Positions 54,200-63,119 of a stretch of 64,000 nucleotides of DNA are shown in pieces (within the stretch, counting starts at the first letter, position 1; every line of letters starts with the position of its first letter). This DNA comes from Ferruginibacter albus (GTDB lineage Bacteria; Bacteroidota; Bacteroidia; Chitinophagales; Chitinophagaceae), in the NCBI RefSeq assembly GCF_020042285.1, contig NZ_CP083388.1:2816001-2880000 (forward strand). Reading direction: 5' to 3'. The notes under the pieces are model-generated. The model had not been told where the DNA came from. It was given only the letters and a program-made list of their open reading frames with translations, and did not search any database. The translations under genes and the position numbers were made by a program.

Positions 54200-55012
54200 A
54201 TGATAGCAAAAATCAAAGAAGCTGTTGCATATATACAAAGCCAATATCAAACAAAACCAATTGCAGGTATTGTTTTAGGAAGCGGATTGGGAAGTTTTAC
54301 CCGTGAAATGAACGTGGAAAAGGAAATTAAATATTCTGCTATTCCCCACTTTCCTGTAAGTTCAGTGGAAGGACATAGCGGTAAATTGATTTTTGGCGAG
54401 TTGGGGGGTAAGAAAGTAGTATGTATGTCCGGTCGTTTTCATTATTATGAAGGGTATTCTGCACAGGATGTGGTCTTTCCTATCAGGGTAATGAAATTCT
54501 TAGGTATTCAAACTTTATTCATCAGCAACGCAGCAGGCGGAATGAACCTTAATTTTAAAGTGGGTGAACTGATGGTAATAAATGACCATGTAAGTCTTTT
54601 TGCGGTAAATCCATTATTAGGAAAAAATTATGACGAACTCGGACCTCGTTTCCCGGATATGAGCGAACCTTACAGTAAGGAATTAATTAAAAAAGCAAAA
54701 GTTATTGCTGCTGCAAAAAATATCGATCTGAAAGAGGGTGTATATGTAGGCGTAACAGGACCCACATTTGAAACAAGAGCAGAATATAAATTATTGCACA
54801 TTGTTGGCGGGGATGCAGTAGGTATGAGTACGGTACAGGAAGTAATTGCGGCTGTTCACATGGGCGTTACCGTATTTGCAATGAGTGTAATTACTGATTT
54901 AGGTATACGTGAAGAAGAGAATAAAATAACACATGAGGAAGTATTGCAGGCTGCTAAAGAAGCTGAACCAAAATTGACTGCCATCTTTAAAGAACTGATA
55001 GCTCAACTATAA
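54200..55012 (+). CDS. Purine nucleoside phosphorylase (trimeric PNP type)
   Basis: 270 aa. VLGSGLGSF (phosphate loop), PVSSVEGHSGKL, GRFHYYEGYSAQDVVFPIRV, ISNAAGGMNLNFKVGELMVINDH, GVTGPTFETRAEYKL and VGMSTVQEVIAAVHMG match the low-molecular-mass PNP family. It splits inosine or guanosine with phosphate into base and ribose-1-phosphate (purine salvage). The porin gene follows after 7 bases, so they may share a transcript. Confidence 0.96.
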   Translation: MIAKIKEAVAYIQSQYQTKPIAGIVLGSGLGSFTREMNVEKEIKYSAIPHFPVSSVEGHSGKLIFGELGGKKVVCMSGRFHYYEGYSAQDVVFPIRVMKFLGIQTLFISNAAGGMNLNFKVGELMVINDHVSLFAVNPLLGKNYDELGPRFPDMSEPYSKELIKKAKVIAAAKNIDLKEGVYVGVTGPTFETRAEYKLLHIVGGDAVGMSTVQEVIAAVHMGVTVFAMSVITDLGIREEENKITHEEVLQAAKEAEPKLTAIFKELIAQL

Positions 55013-55019
55013 CACACGG

Positions 55020-57026
55020 ATGAAGCGACTCATCATTTTTTGTTGTTGTTTATTATTTGCTGAAGCCGGTATTGCTCAATTGGGCAATATACTCACGCAA
55101 GGCACGGGCAGTAGTGGCAATAATTCACCCAATGACAGCACGCTTGGTTTCACCCATCGTGATCCTGCTGCTGATTCAGTTGCCATAAGTTTTAAGTACT
55201 TAGATTCTATTCGAAATAATCCCATTGATTCGTCAGTAAATGATTTTTCAAGATATTATAATATTCCTTCTGATCTGCAATATTTAGGCAACACCGGCAA
55301 CGCAGGTTATGACCTTATCTATTCCCCTATAACAAAAACCGGATGGGATGCAGGCTATCACGCATTTGATGCCTATCGGTACACCTTACAAAACACTAAG
55401 TTTTATAAAACATCCAAACCTTTTTCCCAGATAGATTATTTGTTCATTGGCCCAAATTCTGAGCAGGACCTGCATGCATTTTATACAAACAGCATCAAGA
55501 AAAATTTAAACATTGGATTGGAATATAAACTGATAAGTGCACCGGGTTTTTTTGTTACGCAAAATACCAATCATAACAGCTATCGTTTATTTGGAAATTA
55601 CCAGGGTGTGCGTAAACGTTACTCGTTATTTTTTACCATGGTTGGCAATACCATAAAGAGTTCAGAAAACGGAGGATTAATTAGTGATACGTTTTTAAAC
55701 AATAAATTATATCCGCAGCTATTTACCATTCCTGTTCAATTAGGCGGTGCAGTTGGTTATTCTCCTAACCCGTTCAATACATCGATTGCTACGGGTAATA
55801 TCTATAAAGACCTTACTCTATTTCTTCGGCAAACCTACGATATAGGTAAAAAAGATTCTGTAGAAATAAACGATTCTACCACGGAATATTTATTCTATCC
55901 TAAGCTACGCTTTCAACATTCATTAACATTTAGCACTTACTCTTACCAGTTTACCGACAATGCCGTAAATACTGCATTTGCAGCATATCAACAATGGTAT
56001 AATTTAGATTTCCCTTCTACTGTAACCAGCTTTACCAATACCACAAAATGGAAAGTGATCTCCAATGATTTCTCCCTATTACAATTTCCTGATACAAAAA
56101 ACCAGGCTCAGTTTTTCTTAGCGGGTGCACGACTGGAAAATATAACAGGCTCCAGGAGCACTGCTACTAATTTGTATTCATCCTCCAGTGATAATTATTC
56201 GTATTATAATATTGTATTACATGCAGAGTATCGTAATAAAACAAAAAATAAACTATGGGATATAGAAGCAAATGGAGCATTATATTCTACCGGTGTAAAC
56301 AGTGGTGATTATAATATCTATGCAACTCTTTCAAGATACTTAAATAAAAAATTCGGCAACGTACGTCTTACGTTTAATAATATCAATAGAAGTCAGTCGT
56401 TTATTTTTGATCCCTTGTATTCTTTTAATAAAGGTACTACTATCAATTATTCAAAAGAAAACATAACTGCTTTAAAAGCTACTGCCGAAAATCCTTTTAT
56501 CAATTTGTTTGCTACGAATTACTTTATTACTAATTATGCTTATTTCACAGACTATTACCATACGGCCCAGTACAGCGGTGTAATAAACCTATTGCAGCTA
56601 GGCGCTTCAAAAACAATAAAACTAAACAAACACTGGAATTGGTATATTGATGCAGTGCTTCAACAAACGGATGGCGCCGCTCCTATCAGAGTGCCTTTAT
56701 TTTATACCCGTAATCGTATTGCATATGAAGGACTTTTCTATAAAAACCTGAACGTAAGCACAGGTATTGAATTCAGGTATTATACACCATATAAAGGATA
56801 TAATTATTCCCCTGTTGTAGGACAGTTCACATTGCAGGATTCTGTAAGCATCAGCAACCGCCCCGAAATTTCTGCTTTTCTTCAATTCCGGATAAAAACA
56901 TTCAGCGGTTTTTTACGTGTTGAGAATTTGAACACGTTGGATGGCGCTGTTAATTATGCCGCTCCTTTGTACGCCTACCCGGGTTTTATGATCCGTTTTG
57001 GTATCCGCTGGTGGTTTGCTAACTAA
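55020..57026 (+). CDS. Putative outer-membrane porin (Porin_10 family)
   Basis: 668 aa with a signal peptide (KRLIIFCCCLLFAEAGIAQ). An N-terminal linker rich in Asp/Ser is followed by FSRYYNIPSDLQYLGNTGNAG and then many amphipathic beta strands (for example GLEYKLISAPGFF, RLFGNYQGVRKRYSLFFTMVGN), and a C-terminus ending FGIRWWFAN with terminal aromatics. The pattern fits the Bacteroidota Porin_10 (PF14121) family. Large barrel, unknown cargo. It is probably translated from the phosphorylase transcript. Confidence 0.88.
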   Translation: MKRLIIFCCCLLFAEAGIAQLGNILTQGTGSSGNNSPNDSTLGFTHRDPAADSVAISFKYLDSIRNNPIDSSVNDFSRYYNIPSDLQYLGNTGNAGYDLIYSPITKTGWDAGYHAFDAYRYTLQNTKFYKTSKPFSQIDYLFIGPNSEQDLHAFYTNSIKKNLNIGLEYKLISAPGFFVTQNTNHNSYRLFGNYQGVRKRYSLFFTMVGNTIKSSENGGLISDTFLNNKLYPQLFTIPVQLGGAVGYSPNPFNTSIATGNIYKDLTLFLRQTYDIGKKDSVEINDSTTEYLFYPKLRFQHSLTFSTYSYQFTDNAVNTAFAAYQQWYNLDFPSTVTSFTNTTKWKVISNDFSLLQFPDTKNQAQFFLAGARLENITGSRSTATNLYSSSSDNYSYYNIVLHAEYRNKTKNKLWDIEANGALYSTGVNSGDYNIYATLSRYLNKKFGNVRLTFNNINRSQSFIFDPLYSFNKGTTINYSKENITALKATAENPFINLFATNYFITNYAYFTDYYHTAQYSGVINLLQLGASKTIKLNKHWNWYIDAVLQQTDGAAPIRVPLFYTRNRIAYEGLFYKNLNVSTGIEFRYYTPYKGYNYSPVVGQFTLQDSVSISNRPEISAFLQFRIKTFSGFLRVENLNTLDGAVNYAAPLYAYPGFMIRFGIRWWFAN

Positions 57027-57097
57027 AATATCAGCCAATAACCTGTAGAAACATTACTAATTTGACAAGCGGTCTTTCAAAATAGACATAAGTCGCT

Positions 57098-57105
57098 TAA
57101 TTTTG
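57098..57105 (+). promoter_or_regulatory. Predicted -7 element directly before the HYC_CC_PP gene
   Basis: TAATTTTG, exact TAnnTTTG, with TTTC at 19-base spacing upstream (one mismatch). Only seven bases separate it from the ATG, so the mRNA may be leaderless or nearly so. Confidence 0.5.
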
Positions 57106-57112
57106 CAGTGCA

Positions 57113-57502
57113 ATGCGCAAAGTCATTATAGGCATATTAGCTTTTTTATACCTGGGGATCTCTTCAGGTATTGCTATGGATCTGCACTATTGCATGGGCA
57201 AACTGATACGCGTTGAACTGCACGAAACACACGACAGCAAAAATTGTGATCATTGCGGCATGAAAGCCAAAAAAGGCTGTTGCGGAGATGATCATAAATT
57301 TTATAAGCTTACCGATTCTCACAAAGACGTATCGAACGATATTGATTTCAGCAAAATTGTAATAGCATTCATACATTCAAATTATGCTGTTTACAATACA
57401 CTGCTACCTTCTAAAGATTCATACAATAATATCAGCAATCACTCTCCACCTGATTGCAATACAGTTTCACTCTGTATATTGAATTGCGTTTTCAGAATTT
57501 AA
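57113..57502 (+). CDS. HYC_CC_PP family small secreted protein
   Basis: 129 aa. Signal-like N-terminus KVIIGILAFLYLGISSGIAM, then the family signatures: LHYCMGKL (HYC at 25-27), the metal-ligand-rich CDHCGMKAKKGCCGDDHK (CC), and SPPDCNT (PP). The Cys/His richness suggests metal binding, probably copper or zinc, in the periplasm. It is followed 75 bases later by an HMA-domain TonB receptor, the usual partner of this family, so metal handling is likely but unproven. Confidence 0.9.
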   Translation: MRKVIIGILAFLYLGISSGIAMDLHYCMGKLIRVELHETHDSKNCDHCGMKAKKGCCGDDHKFYKLTDSHKDVSNDIDFSKIVIAFIHSNYAVYNTLLPSKDSYNNISNHSPPDCNTVSLCILNCVFRI

Positions 57503-57577
57503 AAATGAATTGATTTTGTTTTTCCGGTAACTGTTTGCCGGAACATTTTTATTTCAATTCATCAAAAAAATCATTCA

Positions 57578-60136
57578 ATGAAAACGTATTTATATTTCAG
57601 CATACTATGCTTATTATTCTTTAACATCGTCGCAAAAGGGCAAAGTGCTCCCGGCGACAGCACCATAAGTTTTAAAGTACACGGTACTTGCGGGCAATGC
57701 AAACAACGTATAGAAAAAGCAGCAAAGGTCAATGGCGTAACCCAAGCCAATTGGGATATCAGCACAAAAATGCTAACGGTCATTTATGATCCGTTACAGG
57801 TTACTCTTCCTTCTATTAAAAAGAATATACTTAATGCAGGGCATGATGTGGAAGATACTAAAGCAACTGATAGAGCTTATGGTAATCTACCACCTTGTTG
57901 TAATTATCGCGATCTGGAAAAAGAAGAAAATAAATCTTCCGACTTACCTGGAGTAAACGATAAAACACCCATTGTAAAAGGTATGGTTTTAGAAGCCGAT
58001 AAAAAAGGGAATTTTAAACCATTAACAGGCGCTTCTGTAATTTGGTTAAATACTACTAAAGGTGCAACTACCAATAACGATGGTTTTTTTGAGATAGCTC
58101 CGGACAATTCAACCAATCAATTAATAGTTAGTTATTCAGGGTTTACGGCAGATACTATAGCAGTAAACGATTCAAAAGAATTAAAGATCGTATTGGCATC
58201 TAATCATCGGTTAAAAGAAGTGGTGGTAACTGCAAAACAACGTTCTACTTATGTTTCAGCATTTAATCCTATTCGTACAGAAGTGCTGAACGAAAAAGAA
58301 TTATTCAAATCTGCCTGTTGCAATTTGAGTGAAAGCTTTGAAACAAATCCTTCCGTTGATGTTTCCTATAGCGATGCTGTTACAGGATCCAAGCAAATTC
58401 AGTTACTAGGTTTATCGGGGATTTATACACAATTAACCGTTGAAAATCTGCCAGGTCCAAGAGGTATTGCTACTCCTTTAGGTTTAAACTCTATTCCCGG
58501 CACATGGGTAGAATCTATTCAATTGATAAAAGGAACAGGTTCCGTTGCAAACGGATTTGAAAGTATTGCCGGACAAATAAATGTAGAATTAAAAGAGCCT
58601 GAAACAGCTGAAAAATTGTATGCCAATGCGTATGTAAATGACGGTGGGAAAACAGATCTGAATCTGAATCTCGCTAAAAAAGTAAGTGATAAATGGTCTA
58701 CCATTTTGTTGCTGCACGACGATTTTTTAGCAAATAAAAATCTAGATTTTAATAAAGATGGATTCAGGGATCTGCCTACTGGAAATCAATTCAGTGCTTT
58801 AAATCGCTGGCAATATGAGGGAGAAAATTATCACATACAATTAGGTATTAAGCTATTGAATGATGATAAAACAGGCGGGCAAATAGACTTCAATCCACAA
58901 TCGGATAAGTTTACTACTAATCATTACGGTCTGGGCATTAATACAAAACGGTATGAAGCATTTGCAAAAACAGGCTATATGTTTCCTGCTAAAAAATATA
59001 AGAGCATTGGCTTACAGTTATCAGCCATCAGTCATGAACAAAACTCTTATTTTGGATTAACAAAGTATGATGCTACGCAAAAAACCTTTTATTCTAATCT
59101 TATTTATCAATCCATTATTGGAAATACCAATCATAAATTCAGAACAGGTTTGAGTTTTTCGCATGATGATTATAATGAAACGTTTAATGCAAATAATTAT
59201 TTACGTACTGAAAATGTGAGCGGAGGTTTCTTCGAGTACACATACGATTATCTCACCAAACTTACTATCGTAGCAGGTTTACGTGGAGACTACAATAATC
59301 TATATGGATGGTTTGCAACACCTCGTTTGAATATTCGTTATGAACCTATCAAAGGAACAACCATTCGTTTAAGTGCAGGGCGTGGGCAACGTACTGCTAA
59401 CATTTTTGCAGAAAATATGGGTGTGTTCGTAAGCGCAAGGCAAATAATAATCACTGCTGCTAATAATAAAGGGTATGGGTTGGATCCTGAAGTAGCCTGG
59501 AATAAAGGTATCAGCATCGATCAAAAACTAAAATTGTTCAGTCGTTCATCTACATTAAGTTTTGATTTTTATAGAAATGATTTTACTAACCAGGTTGTAG
59601 TTAACCTTGAAAATCCAACGCAAATAAAATTTTATAACCTGGCAGGCAAATCATATTCCAATAGTTTCCAGGCGCAACTAAACTTTGAACCGGTTAAAAA
59701 ATTGGATGTACGGTTAGCGTACCGCTATTTTGATGTAAAGACAACTTACAGCGGAACTTTGCTTGAACGTCCGTTTACCGCTGCCAACAGGGCTTTTGCA
59801 AACTTTGCTTATGAGCTAAAAGGATGGAAACTGGATTATACACTCAGCTACACCGGCAGCAAGCGTATACCCAATACCGAAGGCAATCCTGCGCAATATC
59901 AATTGCAACAATATTCACCCGAGTACGTTACAATGAATGCACAATTAACAAAAACCCTCGGTAAAAAATTCCCTGTGGATGTTTATATTGGCGGAGAAAA
60001 TCTAACGAATTACTTCCAGAAAGATGTAATTGTACAAGCCGACCAGCCTTTTGGTGAACATTTTGATGCATCAATGGTTTGGGGTCCGGTATATGGAAGA
60101 ATGTTTTATGCGGGTCTTCGTTTTAAATTAAAGTAG
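57578..60136 (+). CDS. TonB-dependent receptor with an N-terminal HMA (heavy-metal) domain
   Basis: 852 aa. Signal peptide (KTYLYFSILCLLFFNIVAKGQ) then an HMA domain at ~27-92 with the metal site GTCGQC (Cys38 and Cys41). A PPCCNYRD segment follows, then a carboxypeptidase-like regulatory domain (~125-215, GASVIWLNTTKGATTNNDGFFEI), the plug domain (~220-345, IQLLGLSGIYTQLTVENLPG) and a long beta-barrel that ends YAGLRFKLK. The barrel should import a metal complex across the outer membrane with TonB energy, while the HMA domain binds Cu+ or a similar soft metal in the periplasm. ATG 57578. Confidence 0.92.
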   Translation: MKTYLYFSILCLLFFNIVAKGQSAPGDSTISFKVHGTCGQCKQRIEKAAKVNGVTQANWDISTKMLTVIYDPLQVTLPSIKKNILNAGHDVEDTKATDRAYGNLPPCCNYRDLEKEENKSSDLPGVNDKTPIVKGMVLEADKKGNFKPLTGASVIWLNTTKGATTNNDGFFEIAPDNSTNQLIVSYSGFTADTIAVNDSKELKIVLASNHRLKEVVVTAKQRSTYVSAFNPIRTEVLNEKELFKSACCNLSESFETNPSVDVSYSDAVTGSKQIQLLGLSGIYTQLTVENLPGPRGIATPLGLNSIPGTWVESIQLIKGTGSVANGFESIAGQINVELKEPETAEKLYANAYVNDGGKTDLNLNLAKKVSDKWSTILLLHDDFLANKNLDFNKDGFRDLPTGNQFSALNRWQYEGENYHIQLGIKLLNDDKTGGQIDFNPQSDKFTTNHYGLGINTKRYEAFAKTGYMFPAKKYKSIGLQLSAISHEQNSYFGLTKYDATQKTFYSNLIYQSIIGNTNHKFRTGLSFSHDDYNETFNANNYLRTENVSGGFFEYTYDYLTKLTIVAGLRGDYNNLYGWFATPRLNIRYEPIKGTTIRLSAGRGQRTANIFAENMGVFVSARQIIITAANNKGYGLDPEVAWNKGISIDQKLKLFSRSSTLSFDFYRNDFTNQVVVNLENPTQIKFYNLAGKSYSNSFQAQLNFEPVKKLDVRLAYRYFDVKTTYSGTLLERPFTAANRAFANFAYELKGWKLDYTLSYTGSKRIPNTEGNPAQYQLQQYSPEYVTMNAQLTKTLGKKFPVDVYIGGENLTNYFQKDVIVQADQPFGEHFDASMVWGPVYGRMFYAGLRFKLK

Positions 60137-60196
60137 ATGAAAAAGATATTCAAGTTTATATTATCACTATTCAGAAAGAAAAAATGTTGTGAGTAG
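60137..60196 (+). CDS. Possible 19-aa Cys-Cys peptide directly after the TonB receptor
   Basis: ATG at 60137 follows the receptor stop (TAG 60134-60136) without a gap, giving MKKIFKFILSLFRKKKCCE. The peptide is amphipathic/basic with a terminal Cys-Cys, which fits a metal-binding peptide. Placement with no gap after the stop codon allows re-initiation. The length is so short that chance is a real alternative; no homologue is recognised. Confidence 0.3.
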   Translation: MKKIFKFILSLFRKKKCCE

Positions 60197-60203
60197 TTGT
60201 GAG

Positions 60204-60284
60204 TAGTGAATGGTCAGTAATGAACCAATGTTACAGAAAAAATAATCTATAGAGATTTCACTATTGACTATTGACCATTCACTA
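60204..60284. repeat. Inverted repeat around the end of the CHAD-like gene
   Basis: TAGTGAATGGTCA (60204-60216) and TGACCATTCACTA (60272-60284) are exact 13-bp inverted copies 55 bases apart. The right arm contains the stop codon of the minus-strand gene. Adjacent sub-repeats (GTGAGTAGTTGTGAGTAGTG, CTATTGACTATTGACC) show a word-duplication origin. Confidence 0.7.
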
Positions 60285-61289
60285 TTTATCTATTTTCCCG
60301 CATCCGATCACTAAGTGTTGTAAATTCTTTTCTGCGAAATATTTTTTACAAATATCATCCGATCTATCTAATATCTTTTTTATTGTCAGTTGTTTAGTAC
60401 CGGTGATTTTATATGCCTGCTTAAATGCATCTGCATCACTCAACGAAGTATTTTGTTGCAATGCTTCCTTAATAACAATTACACGTAAACCTTCATCTTT
60501 CAATTTGCCTAGTTCGGCGATCATCCAGCTTAGTGCATAAAAGTGATTTTGTTCCAATATCAGGAAATGCTTTTTATCTCCTGCATCGGGCAATTTATTG
60601 AAAGGAGAAGACACAATTTCTTTCGTTAAATACTTTTTTAAATGTGCTGGAACTTTTGGGACTTTGCTTAATTGAATACTTCCGCAAAAAGCCTGGGGAT
60701 AAATGCTCAGCCAACGCAGCTTACGACGTAGCTCGTGTACATCTGCTTCTACATTTTCAAAATGAAAATCAGAACGCCTGGTGAACTTAATGATCTCTTT
60801 AATGGATAGATCGTAATATTCTTTTATCGCTTTTATATCTGCCGCCTCTTTTCTCCATTTTATTTCGCTCATTTTAGAGCGTATCTTTTCAATTTTGGGA
60901 TCCTTATCAGTTATCCAGCTTTTTTCTTTCAGTATTTCATTGAAATTTTGAGTCTTTTCTCTTGTCATAGCCTGCAGGTATGTAAGAACCGGAGCCGGTA
61001 TTGCTTTATTAATAGCAAACTCTTTGGCAAAAGCATCATAATAATCAATAGCACCCAAAGCATCTTCCAACACTTTAAAACGGGCATCTAATTTGGAAAA
61101 CTTGAACTCAGGATACATAGCTGCATACGCTCTTGATAAGGCTTCCAGCATAAATAAGGGCGTACGGGCGTTGTTACGGTATAACCATAATGCAGGATTT
61201 TTTTGACTGGTAGCCTTGTTTAACAGCACTTCCAGCTTGCTTAAATAAAAATCGAAGCAGGTAAAACCCTGGTATTTTTTTGATTTCAT
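60282..61289 (-). CDS. CHAD-like helical protein
   Basis: 335 aa, highly charged and helical, no membrane segment. VHELRRKLRWLSIYPQAF (~195-212) resembles the second histidine helix of CHAD domains (HxLRxxLRxLR), while a first-helix counterpart is only faint (LWLYRNNARTPLFMLEAL, ~34-51, with no His). CHAD domains bind inorganic polyphosphate. An alternative is an unrelated helical protein with one similar helix. A YceI gene with its own promoter lies divergently upstream. ATG 61289. Confidence 0.6.
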   Translation of the reverse strand: MKSKKYQGFTCFDFYLSKLEVLLNKATSQKNPALWLYRNNARTPLFMLEALSRAYAAMYPEFKFSKLDARFKVLEDALGAIDYYDAFAKEFAINKAIPAPVLTYLQAMTREKTQNFNEILKEKSWITDKDPKIEKIRSKMSEIKWRKEAADIKAIKEYYDLSIKEIIKFTRRSDFHFENVEADVHELRRKLRWLSIYPQAFCGSIQLSKVPKVPAHLKKYLTKEIVSSPFNKLPDAGDKKHFLILEQNHFYALSWMIAELGKLKDEGLRVIVIKEALQQNTSLSDADAFKQAYKITGTKQLTIKKILDRSDDICKKYFAEKNLQHLVIGCGKIDK

Positions 61290-61398
61290 GGCTATCGCAT
61301 TGGTTGGATTGACAAGTTATAAATATTTTTTTATCATTCGTCAACAAAAAAAACAATAGATTGTTATAAAGCAAAACAATGTTTAAACATTGATTAAT

Positions 61399-61406
61399 TA
61401 ACTTTG
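61399..61406 (+). promoter_or_regulatory. Predicted -7 element of the yceI-like gene
   Basis: TAACTTTG, exact TAnnTTTG, 16 bases before the ATG at 61423. Confidence 0.55.
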
Positions 61407-61422
61407 TATAAAATTACCAACA

Positions 61423-61953
61423 ATGGCAACAACAAAATGGTCAATAGACCCTACACACAGTGAAATTCATTTTAAAGTAAAGCACCTGATGATCACTACC
61501 GTAACCGGAAGTTTTGGAAAATTCAGCGGTACCGCAGAAACCGAAGATGAAGATTTTACTACTGCAAAGATTAACTTCTCGGCAGATGTTAACTCAATAT
61601 CTACAGGAGTTGCAGATAGAGACGGACATTTAAAAAGCGCCGATTTCTTTGACGCAGCCAATTATCCTGAACTGGCTTTTACCGGAACAAAATTCGCAGG
61701 TAAAGATTCAGATTTTGAACTGGAAGGAGACCTTACCATCCGTGGTACAACTAAAAAAGTAAAAGTAAATGTAGAATTTGGTGGTATAACTAAAGATCCA
61801 TGGGGTAGTACCAGGGCAGGTTTTACTATCAGCGGAAAAATAAACCGTAAAGACTTTGGATTAAGCTGGGGTGCTGTTACCGAAGCAGGCGGCGTTGTGG
61901 TTAGTGATGAAGTGAAAATTGCAGCGGAAGTTCAATTTGTAAAACAAGCATAA
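61423..61953 (+). CDS. YceI-family lipocalin-like protein
   Basis: 176 aa, no signal peptide. WSIDPTHSEIHFKVKHLMITTVTGSFGKF is the YceI start (DpxHSxxxFxxxH), with GHLKSADFFDAANYPELAF (the strongly conserved HLxSxDFFDaxxyP) and GTTKKVKVNVEFGG, AGFTISGKINRKDFGL downstream. YceI proteins bind polyprenoid or similar lipids; many are periplasmic, but this copy has no export signal and would be cytoplasmic. ATG 61423. Confidence 0.96.
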   Translation: MATTKWSIDPTHSEIHFKVKHLMITTVTGSFGKFSGTAETEDEDFTTAKINFSADVNSISTGVADRDGHLKSADFFDAANYPELAFTGTKFAGKDSDFELEGDLTIRGTTKKVKVNVEFGGITKDPWGSTRAGFTISGKINRKDFGLSWGAVTEAGGVVVSDEVKIAAEVQFVKQA

Positions 61954-61975
61954 CATATATTTCCTACGAAACCGT

Positions 61976-62011
61976 AAAGCAAAGTTGGTAAATGCCGGCT
62001 TTGCTTTTTTT
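61976..62011 (+). terminator. Terminator of the yceI-like gene
   Basis: AAAGCAAAG / CTTTGCTTT 9-bp stem, 14-base loop, then a T run that reaches the stop codon of the convergent DUF421 gene. Confidence 0.8.
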
Positions 62012-62558
62012 AGTTTTGAGCTATTCTGCCCCGCAATTTATGTTTACGCCGATGCGCTATAATTGCCATTGGCTTAGTGCTTACATTTTTAAAATCATTT
62101 GATATTACGCTGATATTTCCATCCGCTTCCAGCGTAGCAATATCTACTTTTTTTACATCTTCTACTCCATGTTCCCTTACTGCTGCTTCCAGTTCTTCTA
62201 CAGAAATTTGCAGATGATGCAAATGGTCAATCTGTATTTCGCCTTTATAAATAAGTAATACTGGCTTCCCCTCCAGGAGTTGATTTAGTCGCTGGCTTTT
62301 ATATAAAATACGTTTTAAAATAAAATTGGTAATAAATAAAGCGCCGGCAGCCAATAAACCACCCGATAAAGAAGAATCCTGCCCTACCATTGCATTTTGC
62401 ACTGCATTGCTTATCAATAGAATAAAAACGAGGTCTATCACTGAAAGTTGCGCCAGTTCTTTCTTTCCAAATATTCGTATAGCAACTACAATAAAAAGAT
62501 ACACCAATATTGAGCGTACCACTACATCAACATAATTACTATTAAAAAGAGAATGCAT
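62010..62558 (-). CDS. DUF421 (YetF-like) membrane protein
   Basis: 182 aa. Three TM helices (~10-30, ~35-55, ~62-80) precede a cytoplasmic domain with RLNQLLEGKPVLLIYKGEI, which is the conserved DUF421 stretch, and ENGxxxSV-like strands (EADGNISVI). YetF/DUF421 proteins are common and of unclear function; some relate to stress or spore biology in Bacillus. ATG 62558 lies behind a -7 element. Confidence 0.92.
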   Translation of the reverse strand: MHSLFNSNYVDVVVRSILVYLFIVVAIRIFGKKELAQLSVIDLVFILLISNAVQNAMVGQDSSLSGGLLAAGALFITNFILKRILYKSQRLNQLLEGKPVLLIYKGEIQIDHLHHLQISVEELEAAVREHGVEDVKKVDIATLEADGNISVISNDFKNVSTKPMAIIAHRRKHKLRGRIAQN

Positions 62559-62572
62559 GAGAATTATTTTTT

Positions 62573-62580
62573 CAAAAATA
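62573..62580 (-). promoter_or_regulatory. Predicted -7 element of the DUF421 gene
   Basis: TATTTTTG on the minus strand, 14 bases before the ATG. Confidence 0.5.
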
Positions 62581-62665
62581 ATTTGCCTTATGGAATTAAC
62601 ACAGTTTCCTTTGTTAATAACCGTAAAATAGTCAATTGGCTTACTTAAAGATAAAGAATTGAAAA

Positions 62666-63049
62666 CTATTGCTTCGCATCAAACCATATTTGCGTTGCAT
62701 CTTTCCAATCACCGTTGTAATTAATAGTCAATTCTTCTCCTTTTTTAATAGCTCTTACTGTTTGAATAGTGATAGTATCATCAGTATAGTCCATAATATA
62801 CTCGCAATTACTTTCATAACTATGATTATACATCGGCACTAATCCAATTGCCATACAGCATTTACCTTTTTTGCCCCAATCAAAAATATAGTTAAATAAT
62901 ACTGTCTTTTCGATGTGAGCTTTATCTTCTTTGCTCATGACGATCACCGGAGAAATTTCGATCACTGTTCCGGGGGCAATACGTTGCTTTGTGAAAACAC
63001 CTCTGCCCTTTTTTGCTGTTTTGTCAATAAATAAATATGGTTTCAACAT
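62666..63049 (-). CDS. SET-domain protein
   Basis: 127 aa, essentially one SET domain: GRGVFTKQRIAPGTVIEISPVIVM (N-terminal SET strands), MYNHSYESNCEY (the NHS xxxN pseudoknot motif binding S-adenosylmethionine) and IKKGEELTINYNGDW (GEEL-T-xYG). SET proteins methylate lysines; bacterial single-domain copies are known but their targets mostly are not. No pre- or post-SET cysteine clusters are present. ATG 63049; divergent from mgtE. Confidence 0.9.
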   Translation of the reverse strand: MLKPYLFIDKTAKKGRGVFTKQRIAPGTVIEISPVIVMSKEDKAHIEKTVLFNYIFDWGKKGKCCMAIGLVPMYNHSYESNCEYIMDYTDDTITIQTVRAIKKGEELTINYNGDWKDATQIWFDAKQ

Positions 63050-63119
63050 AATGTTCAGTTAAAATTAAATAGAGTAAATTGCGGCACAAATTTCAGGGCT
63101 ATTTTAATAACTTGTATCA

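Noticed and set aside
54019..54306. Plus-strand frame over the phosphorylase promoter and gene start
   Set aside because: It covers a full promoter and overlaps the real gene in another frame.
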